From the NCBI GenBank assembly GCA_027858325.1, contig JAQICU010000171.1, positions 1-16,631 of the forward strand: a stretch of 16,631 nt of DNA. The letters run 5' to 3'. The notes under the pieces were generated by a model that worked only from the letters and a program-made list of their open reading frames with translations, did no database searches and was not told the DNA's origin. This DNA comes from Candidatus Cloacimonadota bacterium (GTDB lineage Bacteria; Cloacimonadota; Cloacimonadia; Cloacimonadales; TCS61). The translations under genes and the position numbers were made by a program. This document shows, in pieces, positions 1 to 7,700 of this stretch. How positions within the stretch are numbered: position 1 is the first letter of the stretch; each line of letters begins with the position of its first letter.

Positions 1-26
1 ATCCATCAGAACGTTTGGAAAGAACA

Positions 27-2315
27 TCAAGAAAGAGGTTTATTTTTGCCGAAGAACTTATTCTTAGACATTTTCTCTTCACTTTTTCCATAATAATAAT
101 AGTAATAATAATTGTAATCGTAACTATTGTAATATCTATGTGGTTGGATACCGTTTATCACTACTCCGGCAATATCAACTTTAATATTCTCGAGGAGTTC
201 TTTTGTTCTCTTGACAACGTTTTTATCAGCCTGATTGACACGGATCGCAAGAATAAGCAAATCAACTTTATTTGCCATTACCATTGAGTCAGTTACCGCT
301 ATTACCGGTGGTGAATCAAACAAGATATAATCATACTTTTCTTTAAGACTTTCAATTGCTTCGTCCATTCGTTTTGAGGCAAGAAGCTCAGAGGGATTTG
401 GTGGAATAATTCCACTTGAGATAACATCAAGATTATTAACATTAGTTTCTTTTATTACACTCTCAATCTGAGTGGATTTATCCATAAGAAAATCACTTAT
501 GCCAATCTCCTTATCCATGCCCATTATCGTGTGAACCATTGGACGTCTGAGATCAAGATCAACCAGAATGACTTTAGCATCCATTTGAGCTAGTGCGGTA
601 GCCATATTAGCCTGGATCGTAGATTTCCCTTCTTTAGGACCTGAACTTGTGATAAGCAATGTAGTGCAGTCAGAATTCTTTTTTCGGGAAATTATATTCG
701 TACGTAAAATTCTGAATGCTTCTGCGGTCGATGATTTTGGAGCATAATTCGTTATCAGTTTAGTCTGGACCTGTTGATAGAATATTTTATGTTTTTCTTT
801 TTCAGAACCGTTTGAAGTAGCAATTTTCTGTTCAATATTATCAAGCTCAATATCATCTACCTGAATAAGCGGGATAGTTCCCAGAACCGGCAAGGAGACA
901 TATTTACGAACATCATCAAAAGTTCTAATCTTTGAATCTATGGAGTGGATCAAAAGTGCTGCACCAATTCCAAGACCTAAACCAAGTACAATCGCAATCA
1001 TCATATTCATTTTCTTGTTAGGTTTTATCGGTGCTTCGGGAATGCGAGCTTCTTCCACAATACGGATCTTACCTATCTTGGATTTTTCAGCAATCTTTGC
1101 TTCTTCATAATTTTCAATAAGCATTGTATATGTCTTTTCATTGATTTTATAATTACGTTCCAACCTTGCTAGCTGAACTTCAGTATCAGGGAGCAGAGAC
1201 ATCTTTTCATTATATTTTTCAACAGCTTTACGCAGGCTTAAGACTTTAGAAGATTTAATATTCTGATCGATCTGAGCTGTAGAAATCTTCTCTATCAAAC
1301 TGGATCGGAACATCAAAGGATCTGCAGAGCCGGATTTAACCAGTAGAATTTTCTGTATCTCTTCATTGAGTTTTGTTTTTGCACTTTCAATAGATTTTTT
1401 TAATGCAACAAGTTCAGGGTGATCAGGTAAATATTCAGACTTTGTGAGGAAATTTACATATTGTGTTTGGAGTGTTACAGTTTCCTGTTTTAATTGCTCA
1501 ATAAGGGGAGAGGAGAGCACAGAATTAACATCCGCAAGAAAATCATCTTGTGCAGTCAACTCTTCTTTAAGGAACTTAAGATGGTTGTCTGCAACATCTA
1601 ATTCTGTTTGAGCTTCAGAAAGCAATGCCGTTATATCAGATGATTGCTCAATAAGCTTCTGTGTCTCTTCAGATAACATGGAAATTCCATGTTCAATTTT
1701 ATAGGTTCGCAATTCTTCTTCTGTAGAACGCAATCTACGGTCATACTCATCAAGCTGATTAGCCAGAAATTCTCTGGCATTTTTGAACTCAATTCTAGCA
1801 TAATCGGTATCCTCTTGCATTAATGCATGTGCGGCAGCATTTGCAGCTTCTTTGGCTTCCAAAGGATTTGTAGATTCAAAATTAATAATAAGAATATCCG
1901 TTTCACGCTCTGTATCTATCTCTAAATTATTTTTCAAATATGATTCTGGGATTCCTTCTATTTGTGAAATCGGAAAGTTCTTATATTCTTCATGTCTTGA
2001 AAGTATTTGATTTGCAATCTTCATTACTGGAAAACTCTGAATTATTTGGATATTATTATTAATAGAAGAGGCTTTATTGCTCATTGATGAAAAAAGAAGA
2101 TTGCTTCCCATTTTGTCTTCCAGAAGTACTTTAGAAGTTGCTTTGTATATTCTAGGCGCTTTTGCTGTGTAGATAAATGAAACAACAAAAATTGCCAAAA
2201 AAATGGATGCTACTATCCATTTGAATCTAATAATTATATTTAAATAATCTGTTAGTTTGATTTCCTGTTCTTCAAAATCTTCGTTGAATTTAACTTGATT
2301 GAACTGATCTTTCAT
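27..2315 (-). CDS. Wzc-like polysaccharide chain-length regulator / tyrosine autokinase
   Basis: Inner-membrane co-polymerase that controls length and export of a capsular or exopolysaccharide, with a cytoplasmic bacterial tyrosine kinase domain. Seen in 762 residues: Wzz-type N-terminus with a membrane helix at about 33-50; a long periplasmic coiled-coil region at about 170-410; a proline-rich stretch (424-432) before a second membrane helix at about 437-456; then the kinase domain with an EX2RX2R motif (E532, R535, R538), Walker A GPKEGKST (559-566), Walker A' (about 583-588, D586/D588) and Walker B ending in D667. The C-terminal tail (728-742) has 11 tyrosines in 15 residues, seven consecutive, the usual autophosphorylation cluster. 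Full family length, kinase fused rather than split. GAGGT lies 6 bases before the ATG. It starts 14 bp after the SLBB gene and is last in the visible unit. The fold is certain; the polymer it serves is not visible. Confidence 0.95.
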   Translation of the reverse strand: MKDQFNQVKFNEDFEEQEIKLTDYLNIIIRFKWIVASIFLAIFVVSFIYTAKAPRIYKATSKVLLEDKMGSNLLFSSMSNKASSINNNIQIIQSFPVMKIANQILSRHEEYKNFPISQIEGIPESYLKNNLEIDTERETDILIINFESTNPLEAKEAANAAAHALMQEDTDYARIEFKNAREFLANQLDEYDRRLRSTEEELRTYKIEHGISMLSEETQKLIEQSSDITALLSEAQTELDVADNHLKFLKEELTAQDDFLADVNSVLSSPLIEQLKQETVTLQTQYVNFLTKSEYLPDHPELVALKKSIESAKTKLNEEIQKILLVKSGSADPLMFRSSLIEKISTAQIDQNIKSSKVLSLRKAVEKYNEKMSLLPDTEVQLARLERNYKINEKTYTMLIENYEEAKIAEKSKIGKIRIVEEARIPEAPIKPNKKMNMMIAIVLGLGLGIGAALLIHSIDSKIRTFDDVRKYVSLPVLGTIPLIQVDDIELDNIEQKIATSNGSEKEKHKIFYQQVQTKLITNYAPKSSTAEAFRILRTNIISRKKNSDCTTLLITSSGPKEGKSTIQANMATALAQMDAKVILVDLDLRRPMVHTIMGMDKEIGISDFLMDKSTQIESVIKETNVNNLDVISSGIIPPNPSELLASKRMDEAIESLKEKYDYILFDSPPVIAVTDSMVMANKVDLLILAIRVNQADKNVVKRTKELLENIKVDIAGVVINGIQPHRYYNSYDYNYYYYYYYGKSEEKMSKNKFFGKNKPLS

Positions 2316-2329
2316 ATTACCTCATTTGC

Positions 2330-2821
2330 TTATTTACTTACATTTGAAATTGCTATATATACACTTAATATCACAGCGATCTGAGAAAGCCAGTTAACTG
2401 CTTTTGTAAATGCATAATATGTTGAACCGGAAACAATTACAGTATCTCCTGGCTTTAGTATTGGAATTAATTCTGCCTCTCCGGTTTCCAGATATTCTTT
2501 CAAATCAACAGTGATCACTTTTTCACCTTCCATTGTAGATCGTATTATACTAATTTTAGAAAGCTTTGCATTTTCTGTGGGACCACCTGCAGATGAAATT
2601 AATGTTAGTAGATCTGTATCATCTGGAACAATATAAAGTCCCGGATTTCTAACCTGTCCCCAAATATAAGTTCTGATCTTAAGCTGCTCAGTTCCGGTGA
2701 GAGAGCCGGTATATTGGTATACTGCGCCAGGGTTATAGCTGGAAAAACCACTACCCTCAGTTTGAGCACACAAACTTAATCCAATTATTACCAAAAATAC
2801 AATAAATATTGTTCTTCTCAT
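2330..2821 (-). CDS. Minimal SLBB-domain polysaccharide export protein
   Basis: Probable periplasmic/outer-membrane component of polysaccharide export. The 163 residues show a signal peptide (1-19, ending SLCA), a short linker, one SLBB beta-grasp domain (about 47-131, with the typical G-V-R-N-P-G-L-Y and S-A-G-G-P-T-E-N-A signatures) and a C-terminal hydrophobic helix (about 143-159). Wza-type exporters normally have a Poly_export (PES) domain before the SLBB domains; none is present here, and there is no lipobox cysteine. The gene is nonetheless complete: AAGGAG sits just upstream of the ATG and the signal peptide follows directly. It is 14 bp from the tyrosine kinase gene, the usual Wza-Wzc pairing. 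The terminal helix could correspond to the outer-membrane helix of Wza, or anchor the protein in the inner membrane next to the kinase; sequence alone does not decide. Confidence 0.85.
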   Translation of the reverse strand: MRRTIFIVFLVIIGLSLCAQTEGSGFSSYNPGAVYQYTGSLTGTEQLKIRTYIWGQVRNPGLYIVPDDTDLLTLISSAGGPTENAKLSKISIIRSTMEGEKVITVDLKEYLETGEAELIPILKPGDTVIVSGSTYYAFTKAVNWLSQIAVILSVYIAISNVSK

Positions 2822-2876
2822 TTATTCTCCTTGAAATTTTTTAATAATTTTTTTTATAGTATTGAGTCAAGACAAT

Positions 2877-3689
2877 TTACTCGCCAATATATATATATCG
2901 TTCTATAGATTCGGCTCCTGAATAAACAATGTAATAATTCCCCTCGATCGGATTTGGAGTTGAATGAGTTCCGCCAAAAGCATCAACACGCCAGATCAGC
3001 ACAGAGCCGGGTTCAACCGGAGGTCCATTGTATTGGACTGTGAAATACCCAATGTCTAACGGTGTGTTTTGCCAAATTAGTTCTCTATTTTCATTAAAGA
3101 TCAGTAACCTGTATTGTGTCGCACCAGCACTTTGTTGCCATTCAAAAGTGACATCATAAATGTTTTGGGATGAAAAATTATCAACTGGAGAGATCAAGTA
3201 AGGTTTATCTATCAATTTATATCCGGTTGTATCAGAAAGTGTTGAATTCCCGGCATTATCAAATGTTTCAATGAAATAAAAATTGATTTTATCCGTTAGC
3301 ATTGAAGATTTATCTACATAATAGATTTGCTCATCATAATCTACAGTATCTATGATCTGAATAAAATTTAAAGTGTCGGCATTATAATCCTGCCAACTAA
3401 ACCTGAATATTTTCAGATAATCAATATCAGAATCTTCTAGTCGAAACCATTGCGTTTTTATCCAATTACCTTCCATAACGGCGTCCATACCATTATTTTC
3501 AAAATCTAGATCGTATGTATTATAATAATTTGCACCTGGGATGCTAGAATCTTCACCATCACCCGTATCACCAAGATGAGGAACTAATTCCGGTTTATTA
3601 GGAGCTTGTGTATCGACTCCCAGACTCTCTTCTCCAGTGCATCCCAACAATAATAAGAGTATTATCAACATTAAAAAAGCTGTCTTCAT
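2877..3689 (-). CDS. Lipoprotein with two FN3-like domains, function unknown
   Basis: I do not recognise a specific family. The 270 residues begin with a lipoprotein signal: a charged start, a leucine-rich helix and a lipobox L-L-G-C with the acylated cysteine at 17. A Gly/Asp/Ser-rich linker (about 34-55) leads into two beta-rich stretches that look like fibronectin type III folds: about 60-157, ending in a typical D-N-A-G-N-S-T strand, and about 162-257, starting I-S-P-V-D with a W-x-V-D-A-F near the end. Such FN3-like extracytoplasmic lipoproteins are common in this kind of genome. GGGAG precedes the ATG. It lies 13 bp after the PorV-like gene and 55 bp before the SLBB gene, so it is probably co-transcribed with both. 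A role as accessory surface factor for the barrel/peptidase pair or for polysaccharide export is inference from position. Confidence 0.8.
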   Translation of the reverse strand: MKTAFLMLIILLLLLGCTGEESLGVDTQAPNKPELVPHLGDTGDGEDSSIPGANYYNTYDLDFENNGMDAVMEGNWIKTQWFRLEDSDIDYLKIFRFSWQDYNADTLNFIQIIDTVDYDEQIYYVDKSSMLTDKINFYFIETFDNAGNSTLSDTTGYKLIDKPYLISPVDNFSSQNIYDVTFEWQQSAGATQYRLLIFNENRELIWQNTPLDIGYFTVQYNGPPVEPGSVLIWRVDAFGGTHSTPNPIEGNYYIVYSGAESIERYIYIGE

Positions 3690-3702
3690 TTTGAACTCCC
3701 TG

Positions 3703-4716
3703 TTAGAAATTAACTCTCAAACCAACTCGATTTGTACTGGCTAGATTATTTGTGAGAAATGCGTAATCAAGTGAAAAATCTTTATACATGATGGTAAGAC
3801 CGGTCGTGAAATTTGTATCATAATATCCCAATCGAACTTCAACCAGATCTCTATATTTGTATTCTATGCCAAAATGATGGATCGTATAGTAAATATAATC
3901 AATATCGTGCGATAAAGTTAGAGTGGAATTGATAAATGGAAGCGGTTGGATAACTGCCATTCCCATCTTACTGTTCATTAATACTTCATCCTGATGATCG
4001 GAGTTGTCATCAACTACATCCCAGATAATATTGCTTCCTCCAATATCTTGAAAATTAACACCGAAAGTAAAATCTCCCAGCCAATCTCTTTCAAAAAGAA
4101 CAGCAAGACTTGTCCTTGTTAAAAACGAGAAATCGAATCCAGTGCCATTTCCGATACTATCATCTATCTTGCGTTTGATATATTTGATATTCCCACCAAA
4201 ATACAGTTCAAAAGGAACATCAAAAAACAACCAGCCTAGATTCAGATCATAATGTACATGTTTTGCAAAAGCAAATTGCAGGAGATCATCCGTACTGGTC
4301 ATCCAGTCATCGGGAACTCCTGTTAAATTATATTCATAATAAGCAGATCGGAAACTAGGGTTTCCTACCAGATGTTCTTCCAGGAAAACAGGAATATCAT
4401 CTATAGATAGCCGGGTCCAGTTGAAACCAATTGTAACCTCATTCGGAAGAGGTTGGCAGAAACTAAAATTATCATAAGATGCAAGTCCATTGTATAAGAA
4501 CGCTCTCATTAGTCCAATTTCTGTTTCTCGCATTTGTGCAATACCGGAAGCATTCCAATAAATTGCAGAACCATCATTTGCAATTGCCGTGAACGCTTTT
4601 CCCATTCCGGAAGAACGAACTCCGGAACCGATTACCATAAAATCACCAGCATATCTTCCTGCAGAAAGAGAGACTACAAAGAACAATAACGTTATAAATA
4701 TAATTAATTTTTTCAT
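3703..4716 (-). CDS. PorV/PorQ-family outer-membrane beta-barrel protein
   Basis: Predicted 14-strand-type outer-membrane barrel of the PorV/PorQ family (FadL-like fold). In Bacteroidota, PorV shuttles type IX secretion cargo from the translocon to the PorU sortase. Seen: signal peptide (1-19 of 337, ending SLSA), then the family's N-terminal signature at about 26-60 (G-S-G-V-R-S-S-G-M-G-K-A-F, then N-D-G-S-A-I-Y-W-N-A-S-G-I-A), alternating aromatic/polar strands, and a terminal R-V-N-F with C-terminal phenylalanine, the usual barrel-assembly end. The start used here is the ATG at 4716, because AGGTGA (4722-4727) is 5 bases upstream; a GTG at 4725 would add three residues but overlaps that site. 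Nine bases separate it from the stop of the C25 peptidase gene, matching the porU-porV order known in Porphyromonas. Family confident; PorV as opposed to a paralogue such as PorQ is not resolved. Confidence 0.85.
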   Translation of the reverse strand: MKKLIIFITLLFFVVSLSAGRYAGDFMVIGSGVRSSGMGKAFTAIANDGSAIYWNASGIAQMRETEIGLMRAFLYNGLASYDNFSFCQPLPNEVTIGFNWTRLSIDDIPVFLEEHLVGNPSFRSAYYEYNLTGVPDDWMTSTDDLLQFAFAKHVHYDLNLGWLFFDVPFELYFGGNIKYIKRKIDDSIGNGTGFDFSFLTRTSLAVLFERDWLGDFTFGVNFQDIGGSNIIWDVVDDNSDHQDEVLMNSKMGMAVIQPLPFINSTLTLSHDIDYIYYTIHHFGIEYKYRDLVEVRLGYYDTNFTTGLTIMYKDFSLDYAFLTNNLASTNRVGLRVNF

Positions 4717-4721
4717 TATTG

Positions 4722-4727
4722 TCACCT
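4722..4727 (-). promoter_or_regulatory. Shine-Dalgarno site that fixes the PorV-like start
   Basis: AGGTGA on the minus strand, 5 bases before the ATG at 4716. It shares its first bases with the TAG stop codon of the upstream peptidase gene (4726-4728) and covers the alternative GTG start at 4725. This favours ATG initiation and translational coupling of the two genes. Confidence 0.75.
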
Positions 4728-7700
4728 ATTTTAAAATCGCCATTTTTTTTGTTTTCTCAATTTTCTTGTTACCTTTAGTTGCTGTTATTCGATAGAAATA
4801 TACACCATTTGCCAGAAAGTATCCGTCTTTATCACGACAATCCCAACCGAGAGTAGTTCGGGGATATTCATGATAACCGACTGAAGACGGAAGCTCTTTG
4901 AATGTTTTGATCAATCTTCCGCTTACCGTATATATTTTTATGTTAACTTTGTCTGCATCGTCTGTAAGGACATAAGTAAATCTTGTCCTGCCTGAATTAT
5001 GACTACTAACGGTAGCGGTTTTCACAGGATTTGGATAATTCGCGAAATTATTAATATTAAATTTTTCATTTACGATGAACTCTATCTCCAGATTCTCTTC
5101 ATTTCCATTCACATCCTGACATTCCAATGTTATATAATATGTCCCTGTTTCCAGATTATTTAATTGATATTTGAGAGGGATTTGATTAAGATTCCCAGGA
5201 GAAATAGTTAAAGAATATTCATTACTTCCAATTTCAATTACATCTGTACCATCAGAAAGATAAAGGTTTATATTGTTTTCAAAAACATCAATTCCATTGG
5301 CATCCATCAAGATGAAAGATATTATCCCATCTTTAGAAATGTATCCACCATGAGTGAATTCCTGTCCGGGACTGGAATTTAAGGTTTGCGTATATTCCTG
5401 CCCTTCAATATTGGCTTCAATATAAGGAGCTTGATCATCATTATTTTGCAGAATGGAATAAATACCGGTTCTGTGCACTTCATAAGTTACTGTATTTGCA
5501 ACCGAATCTGTCAAACCACCGTATTTAATCCATTTATTGAATTCACTTTCCCATCTGTAAATATTGAAATTTCCTTCGATTTCCATAGCTTGGGTAAGTG
5601 AATCTGCCGGGTCATAATTGAAAGTAAGGGTTATTAATTTATTATTCTGAAAATGACCAATAGAATCTGCCAGACAGGATTCATCAAGAGTTCCAATTTC
5701 GTAACAGAATGAATTGGTCTGGTTTGCTGGAAGTATAGATTTAATATCCGGTTGATTAAATGGTTCTTCAGAAACAATGGAGTTTATGTAGAAAATTGCC
5801 GGTTCGTCTAAAAAATCTTCCGGGAATTCGCAAAGCAGATTATTATCCAGACTCAATGCAGAAACTACTGTTCCCGATGCTCCAACTTCAAACATATTTA
5901 TTGTATAACTTTCTGAATAGATCAAATTATTCGAAATATTGATCTCAGAAAATGACTCTTCGTTTTCATTGACTGTAGCCTGAAACATAATTTCTCTATT
6001 CAAAAGCGGTATTGGAATATATTCCCATCTGTTTTCCAGAACACCAAGAGGTGGGATCTGAATAGTTGTTAATAATATTAATGTTGGTTCAAGTTGAGCA
6101 TTGTATGAATATAATCTCAGGTAGCAGGAACCCGCTATTGTTGAACCGGAATTCCGTATGAGCACTTTGGCAGCAGGTGCATTCTCAAATTCAGCAAGTT
6201 CGATATGTTCCAGTACTAGATCAGGGCCAGCAACAGTGATGGTTTCTGTATTCGTGATGGTAGAATCACCAATCGCATCAAATATTTTAAAATGGAATCT
6301 GACTACATTCCCGGCTGAATATGCTGGGAGTAGAGTTTCTAATTCATATGTATGGTCTTCAATATTGATCATCTCAATTGTTGACGAATCACTTTCCAGT
6401 ACAAAAAAGATATCTGCTAATCCATGTTCATCAAAGAAATCAGCACGAATATTTATCGGGTCACCATATTCAGGTGGATCTGGAATGATCTCAAGATTAA
6501 CCATTGCAGATTGCCCAACAGTGAAATTTGTGATACCGGTAACTTCTCCCTCTTCACCATAAGCGAATAACTTCACATATTGAGAATAAATTGGATCATT
6601 GGTTTCCGGAACGATAAAATCAGAAACTGTAAGTGTATCATTTACAACCGGCAGCTCTAATGGATAATATTGATTAAGTGGAAGCTGGGAATCATCTTCA
6701 TCAAAAACCACAAATTTTCCATTGCTTATCTGCGGTCCAACAGAAGAACTTATTACCAAAGTATCTTCTTCGACAAGATTATATTTATTCAGATCAACTT
6801 GCTTCTGGTCATATGGTAAAATGAGCTCGATCATTGGGTCACCCAAAAGAGCAAAACCATGTGTAAGAGCAACACCTACACCCGAAAAATTGTAAGAAGC
6901 AAAGAACTTAGCTTTTGTAAAACTTGCGATCTCACCAATTGTGGGAATCTGTTTATCAAATATCGCTTCTGTAAGGTATCTGCTGATAGAGAGATCCGCA
7001 TAAAGATAACCATATCCGGTAAAACCAACATGCCCGATAGCACCACGGTTTGGGCGCAAGATCAATTCTTCTCCAATACAAGAGCTTTGAGGTGTGTTAA
7101 AAGCAGAACCGTAACAGGATAGACTGGCTACTAAAGGGAGATTCTCATTATTGAAAGTTGAAATATCTGCAATATTTAAAAGGTTGTAATCTGCCCAGAT
7201 ATGACCTCCACCGTGTCCCATAAATTGCAAATAAATTGTTCCATCATTAATATTACTGATAAGATCGGTTGTATTGCCTGCATATGAATTCGGCAAACCG
7301 TCAGTATTACAATAAACACGGCTTACATTGTAATCATCAGGTATCCACATGGAGCGGATTATCTCTGATTGATTTGCAAAAGTAGCTCCTTCTCCGGGAT
7401 TTCCTCCAGCGGCAAGAGTAACATGACTATGCCAAAGATCTTCGAAATTTGGTTGATCTATATATTGAACCGTTTTGTTAACAACGTCTTCTATCTGATC
7501 CTCATTCCAAATATTAATACGACCAATTGCAACATCTGCAACCAGATCATCACCAACAATACAGCCAAGCCAGTTATCGCTGGCAATAGCACCCCAGAAT
7601 TCAACCCAGACATTTTTAAAAGGGATTAGATTAAATTCGCGGCTGGGGCTATTGTCTCTTTCATCGGTAATTCCATCTCCCATGAAAAGAACATGCGTAA

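Noticed and set aside
1..27. An ATG overlapping the kinase stop codon (TGATG) that opens a frame M-F-F-P-N-V-L-M-D to the left edge.
   Set aside because: The overlap fits a coupled next gene, but only nine codons are visible and no ribosome binding site precedes it, so it cannot be supported.
4717..4725. GTG at 4725 as the start of the PorV-like gene.
   Set aside because: It overlaps the AGGTGA site that is ideally placed for the ATG at 4716, and a normal signal peptide begins at that ATG.
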